Below are positions 54,605 through 64,000 of a stretch of 64,000 bases of DNA, one piece after another. Source of the stretch: Allochromatium humboldtianum (lineage in GTDB: Bacteria > Pseudomonadota > Gammaproteobacteria > Chromatiales > Chromatiaceae); assembly GCF_013385175.1 (NCBI RefSeq), contig NZ_JABZEO010000016.1, positions 1-64,000 of the forward strand, in the 5' to 3' direction. Under the pieces are notes generated by a model. That model saw only the letters and a program-made list of their open reading frames with translations. It ran no database searches and was not told where the DNA came from. Every line of letters begins with the position of its first letter. The first letter of the stretch is position 1. The translations under genes and the position numbers were made by a program.

Positions 54605-54960
54605 GGGTCGGTCTCCGCGAGGGCATGGGTATTGATCGATTCTGCATTGTCAACCCAAAGGCATTGTTCGGGCAAATAGCCGTGCGATACAATCAGCGGC
54701 TCGCACGATCATATAAATGAAATTGATAGATTAAATCTTATTCCGATTGACTCTCGACGTCAGTCAATACCAGAATCCCGCCGCTCTATACCGCGCGCAT
54801 CGCCCAAATCCTCAAGACATCCACGAGAGACACTCGTATCGCCATGATGCGGGGTCATATAGCAGCGCGCGTCCATACAGTCGACGGTTTCCTCGCTCTT
54901 CAGCGAAGTTCATCACCGTCGTTTGTCTCTCGACCTCACACAACACTCGAAGGAAGACCC
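54605..54960. other. Intergenic region with two dyads between aldolase-gltA and DUF485-actP
   Basis: This 356-bp divergent space is the longest gene-free stretch in the window. It holds two perfect inverted repeats: CGTGCGA (54681-54687)/TCGCACG (54701-54707), and ATTGACT (54746-54752)/AGTCAAT (54762-54768). A possible plus-strand promoter is TTGTTC at 54664-54669 with TACAAT at 54688-54693 (18-bp spacing), which lies in the first dyad. An AT-rich patch runs from 54706 to 54745. No small gene with a credible ribosome-binding site is seen. Regulation of acetate uptake together with citrate synthase would make sense here. Confidence 0.45.
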
Positions 54961-55269
54961 ATGCAACAAGACTCGGTCGACGCCATCAAGGCGCATCCGC
55001 GTTATCAGGAGCTCGTCTGCTCCCGTAAATGCTTCGCCTGGAACCTGACGGTCATCATGCTGGTGATCTACTACGGCTTCATCCTGATCATCGCCTTCGC
55101 GCCCTCGCTGCTCGGCACGCCGATCGCCGACGGGGCCGTGACCACCATCGGGATGCCGGTCGGCGTGGCCATCATCGTCAGCGCCTTCGTCCTGACCGGG
55201 ATCTATGTCGCCAAGGCCAACAGTCGCTTCGATGCCCTGACCAAGGCCATCCGGGAGGATCTGCAGTAA
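54961..55269 (+). CDS. DUF485 small membrane protein (YjcH-like)
   Basis: The 102-residue protein has two transmembrane helices (about 26-47, [18 protein letters not shown], and 60-83), preceded by the DUF485 motif [18 protein letters not shown]. Genes of this family almost always come right before actP and are thought to assist the acetate symporter, although their exact role is not proven. ATG 54961 follows GGAAG; the longer frame from 54844 is not supported. Its TAA stop shares one base with the ATG of actP. Confidence 0.92.
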   Translation: MQQDSVDAIKAHPRYQELVCSRKCFAWNLTVIMLVIYYGFILIIAFAPSLLGTPIADGAVTTIGMPVGVAIIVSAFVLTGIYVAKANSRFDALTKAIREDLQ

Positions 55270-56990
55270 TGAAGCGCTATTATCTCTGGGGCGTGCTGCT
55301 CGCCCTGCTCGCGCCCTTCGCGCTGGTGGCCGGACCCGCCGTGAGCGGCGAGGTCGAGCGTCAGGCGACCAACTACACGGCCATCGCGATGTTCATGGTC
55401 TTCGTGGCCGGAACGCTCGCCATCACCTACTGGGCCGCCAAGCGCACCCGCTCGGCCAAGGACTTCTATACCGCCGGCGGCGGCATCACGGGCTTTCAGA
55501 ACGGTCTGGCGATCGCCGGCGACTATATGTCGGCGGCCTCCTTCCTGGGTATCTCGGGGCTGGTGTTCGCCTCCGGCTACGATGGTCTGATCTACTCCAT
55601 CGGCTTCCTGGTCGGCTGGCCGGTGATCATGTTCCTGATCGCCGAGCAGATCCGTAACCTCGGCAAGTTCACCTTCGCCGACGTCAGCTCCTACCGCTTC
55701 GGTCAGACCCAGATCCGCACCATGGCGGCCATCTCCTCGCTGGTGGTGGTCGCCTTCTATCTGATCGCGCAGATGGTCGGCGCCGGCAAGCTCATCCAGC
55801 TTCTGTTCGGTCTGGACTACTGGATGGCGGTGGTCGCCGTGGGCGCGCTGATGATGGTTTATGTCATCTTCGGCGGCATGACCGCGACGACCTGGGTGCA
55901 GATCATCAAGGCGGTGCTGCTGCTCTCGGGCGCGACCTTCATGGCCGTGGCCGCGCTCTCGACCTTCGGCTTCTCGCCCGAGGAGATGTTCCGTCAGGCC
56001 GTCGAGACCCACCCCAAGGCGCTCGACATCATGTCGCCCGGCTCGCTGGTCACAGACCCGGTCAACGCCATCTCGCTGGGTCTGGCGCTCATGTTCGGTA
56101 CCGCCGGTCTGCCGCACATCCTGATGCGCTTCTTCACCGTGCCGGATGCCAAGGAAGCGCGTAAGTCGGTGTTTTATGCCACCGGCTTCATCGGCTACTT
56201 CTACATCCTGACCTTCATCATCGGTTTTGCGGCCATCGTGCTGCTGTCGCAGCATCCGGAGTTCTTCAAGCCCGAGGCGCTCGCGGCCGATGGCTCGGTG
56301 ATCAAGGATCAGCTCGTCAAGGGTATCGACGGCGGCACCAACATGGTCGCCATCCGTCTGGCCGAGGCTGTTGGCGGCAACCTGTTCCTGGGCTTCATCT
56401 CGGCCGTGGCCTTCGCCACCATCCTGGCGGTGGTCGCGGGTCTGACCCTGGCCGGCGCCTCGGCCATCTCGCACGACCTCTACGCCAGCGTCATCGCGCG
56501 TGGTCGCAGCAACGAGACCACCGAGATCCGCATCTCCAAGATCGCGACCTTCAGCCTGGGTCTGCTGGCCATCGTGCTCGGCATCGTCTTCGAGAGCCAG
56601 AACGTGGCCTTCATGGTGGGTCTGGCCTTCGCCATCGCGGCGAGCGCCAACTTCCCGGTGCTGGTCACTTCGATCTTCTGGGGCAAGATGACCACCAATG
56701 GCGCCCTGGCCGGCGGTGTGATCGGTCTGATCAGCGCCGTGGCGCTCACCATCCTGTCGAAGGCGGTGTGGGGCGATGTGCTGGGGCATGTCGACGCCGA
56801 CGGCAAGTCGGTCGGCCTGATTGCGCTCAACAATCCGGCGATCATCTCGATGCCGCTGGCGTTCTTCTTCATCTGGATCGTCTCGCTGTTCGACAACTCC
56901 GAACAGGCCAAGCGCGAGCGTCATGCCTTCGAGGCGCAGCGCATCCGCTGTGAGACGGGGATCGGCGCCGAGGGTGCGGTGGATCACTGA
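55269..56990 (+). CDS. actP: Cation/acetate symporter ActP
   Basis: The 573-residue sodium:solute symporter imports acetate and other short acids. It has a cleavable-looking leader (about 1-25), then about 13 helices. Family marks include [31 protein letters not shown] near the start, [38 protein letters not shown] and the later [15 protein letters not shown]. The start at 55269 gives the family N-terminus. It shares an operon with the DUF485 gene, and a strong hairpin at 57047-57080 follows. Acetate is a usual photoassimilation substrate for purple sulfur bacteria. Confidence 0.95.
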   Translation: MKRYYLWGVLLALLAPFALVAGPAVSGEVERQATNYTAIAMFMVFVAGTLAITYWAAKRTRSAKDFYTAGGGITGFQNGLAIAGDYMSAASFLGISGLVFASGYDGLIYSIGFLVGWPVIMFLIAEQIRNLGKFTFADVSSYRFGQTQIRTMAAISSLVVVAFYLIAQMVGAGKLIQLLFGLDYWMAVVAVGALMMVYVIFGGMTATTWVQIIKAVLLLSGATFMAVAALSTFGFSPEEMFRQAVETHPKALDIMSPGSLVTDPVNAISLGLALMFGTAGLPHILMRFFTVPDAKEARKSVFYATGFIGYFYILTFIIGFAAIVLLSQHPEFFKPEALAADGSVIKDQLVKGIDGGTNMVAIRLAEAVGGNLFLGFISAVAFATILAVVAGLTLAGASAISHDLYASVIARGRSNETTEIRISKIATFSLGLLAIVLGIVFESQNVAFMVGLAFAIAASANFPVLVTSIFWGKMTTNGALAGGVIGLISAVALTILSKAVWGDVLGHVDADGKSVGLIALNNPAIISMPLAFFFIWIVSLFDNSEQAKRERHAFEAQRIRCETGIGAEGAVDH

Positions 56991-57046
56991 GATCCGGTCT
57001 GAATCGAGCCAGGTCTGATCGACTCAGCTTGGCTCGTAGCTGGAAG

Positions 57047-57080
57047 CGAGCGGGACGCGGCCTCAGGCGCGTCCCGCTCG
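57047..57080. terminator. Long hairpin between convergent actP and diguanylate cyclase genes
   Basis: CGAGCGGGACGCG (57047-57059) and CGCGTCCCGCTCG (57068-57080) form a perfect 13-bp, GC-rich stem with an 8-base loop. It ends one base before the stop codon of the minus-strand gene and is 57 bp after the actP stop. No T-tract is present on either strand. It is the best candidate for a bidirectional terminator in the window. Confidence 0.65.
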
Positions 57081-57081
57081 G

Positions 57082-57993
57082 TCATTCGAACCCAAGGCGA
57101 TTCCGCCCCTGAGACTTGGCCTGATACAACGCCCGATCGGCGCTCTGCTTCAAGGCCTCGGCGTCGCGCTTTGGCTGACGCGGTGAATGCGTGGCGACAC
57201 CAACGCTGATCGTGACATGAGGCGCTACGTCCGAGTAGGCATGCTCGATCCCGAGTGCTCGCACGGCTTCGAGCAAACGCTGGGCGAGATGCCCGGCTCC
57301 CGCTTCGTCGGTCTCGGGCAGCACGGCCGCGAATTCCTCTCCCCCATAGCGCGCCACCAGATCCGTTGGGCGTTGCGGCACCTGATACAAGGCTTGCGCG
57401 ACCTGCCTCAGACACTCGTCTCCGGCTCCATGGCCATAGTGATCGTTGTACGGCTTGAACTGGTCGATATCGACCATGAGCAGCGACAATGACTGCCCGT
57501 TGCGGGTCAAGCGCCCCCATTCCTCCCGGAGCTTCTGATCGAAATGACGACGGTTGGGGATCTGGGTCAGGCCATCCTGCATGGCGACCTGTTCGAGCCG
57601 GTCGGTGCGCAGCTTGAGATGGATCTGATTGCGCACCCGAGCGCGCACGATCGCCGGGCTGAACGGTTTGCTGATGTAGTCGACCGCGCCGAGATTCAGT
57701 CCATGTTCCTCGTCCTGCTCCTCGCCGAGCGCGGTGACGAAGATGATCGGGATCGCCTTGGTCGCCTCGTCATTCTTGAGCCGGCAGCAGACTTCATGAC
57801 CATCCATGTCGGGCATCACGATATCGAGCAGGATCAGATCCGGCGGCGGTGTCCGGGCCGCGAGTTCCAGGGCTTTTTCACCGCGCGTGGCGGTCAGGAT
57901 CCGGTAGTCTTTCTTCAGTAGCGCGGCTAGGGCATGAATATTGGCCGGCTGATCATCGACGATCAGCACGGTGGCTTGCGACTTGTCCAACAC
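57082..57993 (-). CDS. Receiver-GGDEF response regulator (diguanylate cyclase)
   Basis: The 303-residue cytoplasmic protein has a receiver domain (about 6-125, phospho-Asp57 in LILLDIVMPDMDG, Lys in YISKPFSP) and a GGDEF domain (about 150-300). The active site GGEEF is intact in ARYGGEEFAAVLPE, and an inhibitory-site RPTD lies exactly five residues before it, so product inhibition by cyclic di-GMP is expected. The GTG start at 57993 follows AGGTG and lies just behind the stop of the hybrid kinase gene, so the kinase is its likely phosphate donor. Confidence 0.93.
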   Translation of the reverse strand: MLDKSQATVLIVDDQPANIHALAALLKKDYRILTATRGEKALELAARTPPPDLILLDIVMPDMDGHEVCCRLKNDEATKAIPIIFVTALGEEQDEEHGLNLGAVDYISKPFSPAIVRARVRNQIHLKLRTDRLEQVAMQDGLTQIPNRRHFDQKLREEWGRLTRNGQSLSLLMVDIDQFKPYNDHYGHGAGDECLRQVAQALYQVPQRPTDLVARYGGEEFAAVLPETDEAGAGHLAQRLLEAVRALGIEHAYSDVAPHVTISVGVATHSPRQPKRDAEALKQSADRALYQAKSQGRNRLGFE

Positions 57994-57994
57994 A

Positions 57995-60900
57995 TCACAC
58001 CTCAATGGGTTCAACGCCGGTCCGCTCGGCCAGCGAGCGCAACAGGGCGGCCGCCTGATCATGCTCGAAGGCGTGCGTGAGTCGTCGCAACTCATCGGCG
58101 CCGGCGCACTCACCCTGAGCCTGTATGAAATCCGTTACCCGGGCCAACACCATCTCATCGACCAGTTCGCCCGTGGACAGCGATTTTAACAGTTCGCTCA
58201 GGATGGGCGCGATCGCCTCGGGCGTCTCCACCGGATCGGTACGGGTCGGAATGGCGGACGGCAGATCCGGCACGACGAGCCGGTCGCGAACCTCGCACAA
58301 TGCATGCACGAAGCCGTGCTGCTCGGACTCCGGAATCGGCTCATCCTGCCGGACGAAGGCTTCGAGACGGGCCGTCGCCGCCGACAGCGTCTGCGCGCCG
58401 ACTGTAGCCGCCAGCCCCTTGAGCGTATGCAGCAGACGCCGTTTCAGGCTGTACTCGATGTGATCCAGGGGGCCGAACAGCGGTTCGAACTCTGTTTCGA
58501 GCTGCTCCTTGAAGAGCTGGAGTGCACGTTGATAGAGCACCTGATCGCCATCGAAGGCCCGCAGTGCTCGCGCCGTGTCGATGATCTCCACGAGCTCCGG
58601 CCGTGGCGATGGTTCGACCGCCGGCGGTCCGACAGCCTGATAGCCATCCGGGGTCAGCCACGTCTCCAGCATCTCGAACATGGCCTGGATTTCGATGGGT
58701 TTGGCCAGATGATCATTGGCTCCCGCCAGTCGTGCCTGCTCGCGATCGGCATCCATGACCGCCGCCGACAGCGCAATGATCGGCAAAGCAGGATATCGTT
58801 CGCGGAGGCGCCGGGTCGCCTCGAAACCGTCCATGACCGGCATCTGCAAATCCATCAGCACCAGATCGACCGGCGCCTGCTCGACACGGTCGAGGGCCTC
58901 CAGGCCATTGTGAGCAAGCACGATCTTGATCCGGGTCTTGTCGAGGATGGCCGTGGCGACCTCGCGATTGAGCGCATTGTCTTCGACCAGCAGCAGAGTG
59001 CGCTCGCTGAAGCAGGGAATGTGGCGGGCGGCGGCGACAGGTTCTCGATCCGACTGTTTGGAGACGGCCTGCCGCATCGCTTCGAGCAGCACATTGGCCG
59101 TCACCGGTTTGCTGAGGAAGGCGCTATAGAACTCGGCATGATCGGCGACCTCCTGTTGATTGTAGGCACTGACGATCAGCGCCGGAATCGTCTCGCCCTT
59201 GAGGACGCCCAGACGACGCAGTGCATGCAGCTCCTTGAGCGCCTGGAGTCCGTCGAGCTCTCCCGGCATCTTCCAGTCCATGAGAATGAACTGAAACGGC
59301 CGCCCGGCCTGCTCAGCGGCTTGAACGGCCCGGATAGCGGCCTGACCACTGCCGGCCTCCTCCACATCGAAGCCATGATTGACCAGCAGACCGCGCAGGA
59401 TGGTGCGGGCGGTAGCATGATCGTCGACGATCAGCACCCGAGCGTCGGCCGGCAACTCGGCTGTGGGTAACGGACCGGCTCGATCCGATGACAGCGGCAG
59501 GGTCAGATCGAAATAAAACCGACTGCCCGCTCCAGGCGTCGACTCCAGCTCCAGGGTTCCGCCCATCTTTTCCACCAGTTTCAGACTGATGACCAGTCCG
59601 AGACCGGTTCCGCCATAGCGGCGCGTCGTGGAACTGTCGGCTTGCGAGAACGGCTTGAACAAACGCTCCTGCTGCTCGGGCGTGATCCCGATACCTGTGT
59701 CACGCACTTCGAAGCGCAGGCGCGCCGACGCGCCGGATCCGGCATCGAGCTGACGGATCGCGAGCAGCACCTGTCCACCCTGCTCAGTGAACTTGACGGC
59801 ATTGCTGAGCAGATTGATCAGGACTTGCCCCAGTCGCAAGGCATCGCCCTCGACCCGGCGGCTCGATGCCACAGCCAGATCGAACAGCAGCTCGATGCCC
59901 CTGGAATCGGCTTCGCTCCCAAAGAGAGTGCGCATCTGATCGAGCAGGTCATCGAGACAAAACGGCTGAAGCGCCAGATCCAGTTTACCGGCCTCGATCT
60001 TGGAGTAGTCCAGGATGTCGTTGATGATCCCGAGCAGCAGCCGCGATGCATTGCGAATCTTGCCCAGATAGTCGCGCTGCTTGGCGTCGAGCGGTGTGTC
60101 GAGCAGCAGATCGCTCAAGCCGATCACGGCATTCATGGGCGTGCGGATCTCATGGCTCATATTGGCCAGGAACTGGCTCTTGGCGCGACTGGCATGCTCG
60201 GCAGCCTCCTGAGCCTGCTTGATCTCAGTCAGATCGTTGTAAACCGCCACCACCTCGCCGGATGAGAGTTTGAATACCGTGTTTTCACGCCAAGCCTGGA
60301 GATAATTATCTTCATAATACGCCGATGGCAGATATTCGGTCTGCCCAGTCATGTTTACTCGTCGCAACACATCCACCAGCCCCATTTCGATCGTGGCGGG
60401 AAAACACTCCGTCAAATATCGACCAACCACATCCTGGCGCCTAGTTCGATCGATTCGTTCAGCGGCCGGATTGTAATCGGTGAATATAAAATCCCGACCA
60501 TCGTCAGTTGGTTGATAAACGGCGACCGCACTGCCGTTCTTCTCAAAGATGCCTCTAAAGCGTTCTTTTTCGGCTTCGAGCGCATCCTTTGCATACTTGG
60601 CCTCAGTGATGTCGACATCACTCCCACGATAGCCGAGCAGTCGGCCTTGATCGTCGATGATTGGAATGGCATTGGTCGACACCCAGATCACCTCACCATT
60701 CTTACAAAGGATCGGGTTGACATGGCCCTGGAATTTGACCTGCTGAGAGATTATGCTGAGGGCCGCTCTCTTGAATGCTTCGCGCCCCGGCTCGGGATGG
60801 AGATCATAGAAATAACGCCGACCAACGATTTCGACCGGGGTATAGCCCCAAACGATCTCCGCGACTGAACTCAAGTAGGTATAGAGTCCTTGAGCGTTCA

Positions 60901-62926
60901 CTTCCCAGGTCACGGTTCGGCTCTGCTCCGCCAACTGTTGCAAGCGCTGCTCGTGATTGCGGATTTCACGCTGCGCCTCCTGGAGCGCCGAAATGTCCTG
61001 AATAATCGACCAAATAACCTCGCGCCCCTCGGGCGTCGTGGTACAAAAACCGTTGAGCAGCACAGGATAACGTGAACCGTCCTTGCGAATATATTCCTTT
61101 TGAAAAGGACCGTAGCTACCTGTCTTTCTAACCGACTCCAAGGCTTTCTCTTCTTCAGGAAAATATTCATCCGGAGTGAGATCCCAGTAACTCAGTTGCC
61201 GGAACTCTTCTTGGGTATAACCGGCCGGTTCATTGATGGCGCGATTAAACTCCAGAAATTCACCCGTCTGAAAGTCATTCATCGCGATCCCGACCGGAGA
61301 GCGCTCGAACAGCCCTCTGAACTTGGCCTCTTCGGCCTGCAATCGACGATTGGCGACGATGCGATCAGTGATGTCTTCATTGACGCCGACAACGCGAATC
61401 GCTTGCCCCAGATGATCGTGGGTAACCCGAGCTAGGCCGCGCAGGGTCCGGATTTCTCCATCGATCGCACGGCGAATTTGAAACTCGACATCAAAAGGCC
61501 GGCCAAATTGGATCAGGTCTCGAAAATCCGCTTCCACACGCTGTAGCGAATCCGGAAGCACGAGCGACGACCAATCCAGGAATCGATAACCGAACTCTCT
61601 CGGTTCGAGGCCATAGAGCTGGAACATCCGCTCATCCCAGATCAAGCGATCCAGCTGGATGTCATAGTCCCAGATCCCGAGATTGGCCGCTTCTGCGGCC
61701 AATTGCAGTCGTTCCTCGGTTTGACGCTTTTGATGTTCATCCTGTTTGCGGCGACTAATGTCACGAACGACGGTCAGCAGCACCGGACGCTCATCGAAAT
61801 CCAGGCGCGACACCGCGACACTCACATCGATGATCCGGCCATCCTTGCATCGATGCTGGGTTTCGAATTCATCACGCCCCTGAGTCAATACCTGATGGAT
61901 ATGCGCCGCGACTTCCTCGGCGGATTCCCGGACTTCGTAATCGCTGATATGCAAACGCGAGAATTCCTCGGGTGTATAACCGAGTTGCGTACAGGCCACC
62001 TGATTGAATTCCAGGGTCGACCCATCGCGGGGATCGATCAGCAGGGTGGCGTCCGGATACACCTCGAACAGGGTGCGGAACTTGACTTCCTGCTTCTCCA
62101 GTTCATGACGTGCCAGAATCTGAACCTGTTGTTCCAGGACATGCGTCTTGAGCAGATTGAACCAGTTGTTGTAGTAGAGGCTGACGAGATCCCTCTGGCT
62201 GACCAGCCCCAGAATCCGCCCCAGCGTATCGACCACCACCACGCGCTTGATACGCTCGCTTCGGCACAGCCGCAGGGCGTCGGAAATCGTGGCCCCCTCA
62301 TCGAGCGTCAACAACGGATGACTCATCCGCGTCTGCATCGGCCGGTTCAGGTCGGCGCCCTCATCGATCAACTGGATCAGATCACGCTGCGTCAGAATGC
62401 CGGTCGGCCGCCCTTGATCGATGGCAATCGCGGCGGTGAAGTGCCCGGCATCCATGGCGCGCATCACCTCCTGGAGGCTGAGATCCTGGCTGACGACCAG
62501 GGGCTGGATGCCGTGGATCAGATCACCGAGACTCTGGGCCTCGGCCAATACCTCGGGGTCCAGGCTGGCGGCGAGATCACTGTAGCTGACGATGCCGGCG
62601 AGCCGGCCGTCGCGATCGACCAGACAGAGATGCTCGGAGCGGTTGCGGATGGCTTTGAGTCCATCCAGCACCGAATCGTCCGGATCCAGCGTCTCGGCCT
62701 CGGGCAGATCCACCTGATCCAGCCGCGTCGAGAGCGGCAGCCCCTGGACCTGAAAGCTGAGCAGATGACTGGCGAGTACCAGGCAATAACGGCCATCGGG
62801 CACAGGCACCACAACGCTGCGAATGTTGTGCCGCTTCATGGTCCTGGCCGTTTCAGCGAGCGTGGCCGTGGCCGATAGCGTGATGACTTCGCTCGTTGCA
62901 ATACTGCGCAGTTTAGGGAAAAACAT
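57995..62926 (-). CDS. CBS-PAS hybrid histidine kinase with two receivers and HPt
   Basis: The 1643-residue protein is soluble. Four CBS units (two Bateman modules, about 1-270) may bind adenine nucleotides. Five PAS domains follow (from about 285 to 915; for example [20 protein letters not shown] and [20 protein letters not shown]). Then come HisKA with [14 protein letters not shown] (about 920), HATPase_c (about 1040-1150), receiver 1 (about 1160-1290, Asp in [12 protein letters not shown]), receiver 2 (about 1310-1430, Asp in [11 protein letters not shown]) and HPt (phospho-His in [13 protein letters not shown], about 1499). The gene is 70 bp after soxB and directly before the diguanylate cyclase gene, so it may pass signals from sulfur or energy state to cyclic di-GMP. 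Confidence 0.93.
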   Translation of the reverse strand: MFFPKLRSIATSEVITLSATATLAETARTMKRHNIRSVVVPVPDGRYCLVLASHLLSFQVQGLPLSTRLDQVDLPEAETLDPDDSVLDGLKAIRNRSEHLCLVDRDGRLAGIVSYSDLAASLDPEVLAEAQSLGDLIHGIQPLVVSQDLSLQEVMRAMDAGHFTAAIAIDQGRPTGILTQRDLIQLIDEGADLNRPMQTRMSHPLLTLDEGATISDALRLCRSERIKRVVVVDTLGRILGLVSQRDLVSLYYNNWFNLLKTHVLEQQVQILARHELEKQEVKFRTLFEVYPDATLLIDPRDGSTLEFNQVACTQLGYTPEEFSRLHISDYEVRESAEEVAAHIHQVLTQGRDEFETQHRCKDGRIIDVSVAVSRLDFDERPVLLTVVRDISRRKQDEHQKRQTEERLQLAAEAANLGIWDYDIQLDRLIWDERMFQLYGLEPREFGYRFLDWSSLVLPDSLQRVEADFRDLIQFGRPFDVEFQIRRAIDGEIRTLRGLARVTHDHLGQAIRVVGVNEDITDRIVANRRLQAEEAKFRGLFERSPVGIAMNDFQTGEFLEFNRAINEPAGYTQEEFRQLSYWDLTPDEYFPEEEKALESVRKTGSYGPFQKEYIRKDGSRYPVLLNGFCTTTPEGREVIWSIIQDISALQEAQREIRNHEQRLQQLAEQSRTVTWEVNAQGLYTYLSSVAEIVWGYTPVEIVGRRYFYDLHPEPGREAFKRAALSIISQQVKFQGHVNPILCKNGEVIWVSTNAIPIIDDQGRLLGYRGSDVDITEAKYAKDALEAEKERFRGIFEKNGSAVAVYQPTDDGRDFIFTDYNPAAERIDRTRRQDVVGRYLTECFPATIEMGLVDVLRRVNMTGQTEYLPSAYYEDNYLQAWRENTVFKLSSGEVVAVYNDLTEIKQAQEAAEHASRAKSQFLANMSHEIRTPMNAVIGLSDLLLDTPLDAKQRDYLGKIRNASRLLLGIINDILDYSKIEAGKLDLALQPFCLDDLLDQMRTLFGSEADSRGIELLFDLAVASSRRVEGDALRLGQVLINLLSNAVKFTEQGGQVLLAIRQLDAGSGASARLRFEVRDTGIGITPEQQERLFKPFSQADSSTTRRYGGTGLGLVISLKLVEKMGGTLELESTPGAGSRFYFDLTLPLSSDRAGPLPTAELPADARVLIVDDHATARTILRGLLVNHGFDVEEAGSGQAAIRAVQAAEQAGRPFQFILMDWKMPGELDGLQALKELHALRRLGVLKGETIPALIVSAYNQQEVADHAEFYSAFLSKPVTANVLLEAMRQAVSKQSDREPVAAARHIPCFSERTLLLVEDNALNREVATAILDKTRIKIVLAHNGLEALDRVEQAPVDLVLMDLQMPVMDGFEATRRLRERYPALPIIALSAAVMDADREQARLAGANDHLAKPIEIQAMFEMLETWLTPDGYQAVGPPAVEPSPRPELVEIIDTARALRAFDGDQVLYQRALQLFKEQLETEFEPLFGPLDHIEYSLKRRLLHTLKGLAATVGAQTLSAATARLEAFVRQDEPIPESEQHGFVHALCEVRDRLVVPDLPSAIPTRTDPVETPEAIAPILSELLKSLSTGELVDEMVLARVTDFIQAQGECAGADELRRLTHAFEHDQAAALLRSLAERTGVEPIEV

Positions 62927-62996
62927 GATATTCGCCGCGTGATGGATACTGACGGAGGGCTTGTCGACTCAGCCGTCGGCCGATGCCCGAAAAGTA

Positions 62997-64000
62997 TCAA
63001 GTGATGGCGCCGGCGTAATCGGCAATGCCGGGGTTGGCGCGAACGTTCTTGAGCCGGGGCGTGTCGAGCCGTTCGAGCTTGACCGTTTTGATGTCGCGCA
63101 GATAGGTCGCGACCGTATCCCAGATCGGTTCACCCGGCGCCTGACTGCCGACCGTGGCCCAGCCGGCCACCACATAGCTCTTGCCCGCCTCGATCGGCGT
63201 GCCGTCGGCCAGCTGCATCGCCTGGATGCGCTCGCCCATGGGCGCGGTCGGATCGCAGACGTAATCGAGTCCGCCCACGCGCACCATGTCGCCGCCCTGC
63301 TGGACATAGGGATCGGGGTTGAAGAGGTTGTCGGCGACATCCTCCAGGATCATCTTGAGATCCGCCCCGCTCATCGCGCGCCTGTAGGTCTCGGGATAGG
63401 TGATGCAGGTCTGGTCGAGTACGTGCTCCATCGTGATCGTCTGACCGGGCAGCACCGTCGTGCCCCAGCGAAAACCGGGCGAGAGACTGATCTGGGCGTC
63501 GTGCACCCGGCGCAGGGCGTCACAGATGACCTGATCGAAGGCGCCGTTGAAGTTGCCTCGCCGGTAGAGCAACTCGCCGGCGGTCGCCAGCTTCTCGCCG
63601 AGCCGTTCGGCATAGGGCGCGCGCACCTCGGCGATATAGTCGCGCATCGCCCGATCCGGCTCGATCAGGTTGGAGAACACCGGCAGCAGCCGATAGCGAT
63701 AGTCGCTCACCCGGCCGTCCTTCACCTCCAGATCCATGACGCCGACGAACTTGCCGTTGGAGCCGGCATTGGTGACCAGGGTCTTGCCGCCGGGGTTCTC
63801 GACCAGGATCGGGGTCGGCACGCCGTCGTGGGTGTGTCCGCCGAGGATGACGTCGATGCCGCTGACGCGCGAGGCGAGCTTGAGATCGACGTCCATGCCG
63901 TTGTGAGACAGCACCACCACGATGCCCGGCTTCTCCTGCTCCCGCACCCGGTCGACGATCTCCTGCATCCGCCCGTCCTCGATGCCGAAGGTCCAGTCCG
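62997..64000 (-). CDS. soxB: Thiosulfohydrolase SoxB (C-terminal part)
   Basis: The frame runs off the right edge of the window; the last 333 or so residues are present. SoxB removes the terminal sulfate from the SoxYZ-bound intermediate in periplasmic thiosulfate oxidation and has a dimanganese site. Seen here are VVLSHNGMDVDLKLA, the metal-binding GGHTHDGVPTP motif, and the 5'-nucleotidase C-terminal domain (starting near EKLATAGELLYRRGNFNG). The N-terminal part with the Tat signal and the first metal ligands is outside. The lack of any nucleotidase lipid anchor, and the NGMDVD pattern, favour SoxB over UshA-type enzymes. Confidence 0.92.
   Translation of the reverse strand, partial: DWTFGIEDGRMQEIVDRVREQEKPGIVVVLSHNGMDVDLKLASRVSGIDVILGGHTHDGVPTPILVENPGGKTLVTNAGSNGKFVGVMDLEVKDGRVSDYRYRLLPVFSNLIEPDRAMRDYIAEVRAPYAERLGEKLATAGELLYRRGNFNGAFDQVICDALRRVHDAQISLSPGFRWGTTVLPGQTITMEHVLDQTCITYPETYRRAMSGADLKMILEDVADNLFNPDPYVQQGGDMVRVGGLDYVCDPTAPMGERIQAMQLADGTPIEAGKSYVVAGWATVGSQAPGEPIWDTVATYLRDIKTVKLERLDTPRLKNVRANPGIADYAGAIT

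Overview
The window is 64 kb of GC-rich, densely coding DNA, almost certainly a chromosomal segment of a purple sulfur gammaproteobacterium of the Chromatiaceae (Allochromatium/Thiocystis-like). The evidence is a soxB thiosulfohydrolase gene at the right edge together with gammaproteobacterial-type relA, gltA, class I fumarase, sufE/iscA, egtB/egtD and DUF485-actP genes. The family placement is inference. No rRNA, tRNA, CRISPR array, insertion sequence or prophage was recognised.

Layout. 1-1307: tail of a membrane protein and an AraC-type regulator. 1473-5282: an envelope cluster with two small exported proteins sharing a YAGVARRTT motif, a DUF2092 protein and a patatin/beta-barrel (PlpD-like) phospholipase. 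5449-6326: a toxin-antitoxin pair (ribbon-helix-helix plus GNAT) with a palindrome at its promoter. 6354-9323: class I fumarase and, convergent to it, a DUF3422 membrane protein. 9558-12840: a membrane-anchored coiled-coil/SUMF1 protein, an SpmA-SpmB fusion and a NadR-like kinase.

12994-32126 is the most unusual part: nine tightly packed plus-strand genes, seven of whose eight junctions overlap or lie within 13 bp. They encode a periplasmic VWA protein, an ABC ATPase and its FtsX-type permease, a secreted SUMF1/coiled-coil protein, two lipoproteins (glycine-zipper and coiled-coil), an S41 protease, a 2237-residue exported multidomain protein (TSP1-like, Cys-rich, PKD-like, TPR-like and laminin-B-like regions) and a 1162-residue beta-propeller protein. 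I know of no named system with this composition and treat it as a candidate undescribed envelope or surface machine.

32098-41712: a small-molecule kinase, a secreted Fn3/H-type-lectin-like protein, relA, a DUF1015 protein, the ergothioneine genes egtB-egtD and a Lon-substrate-binding-domain protein. 41722-44235: a two-gene DUF4365 nuclease-like module and a class I glutamine amidotransferase. 44260-52191: a hybrid histidine kinase, iscA-sufE, a periplasmic molybdenum hydroxylase pair (IorAB type), and a dCache-PAS protein with a degenerate HD-GYP domain. 52328-56990: a DRE-TIM aldolase coupled to citrate synthase, divergent from DUF485-actP (acetate uptake). 57082-64000: a REC-GGDEF diguanylate cyclase, a 1643-residue CBS/PAS hybrid kinase and soxB, all on the minus strand. 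Together these suggest signalling around carbon and sulfur metabolism next to an expanded envelope gene set.
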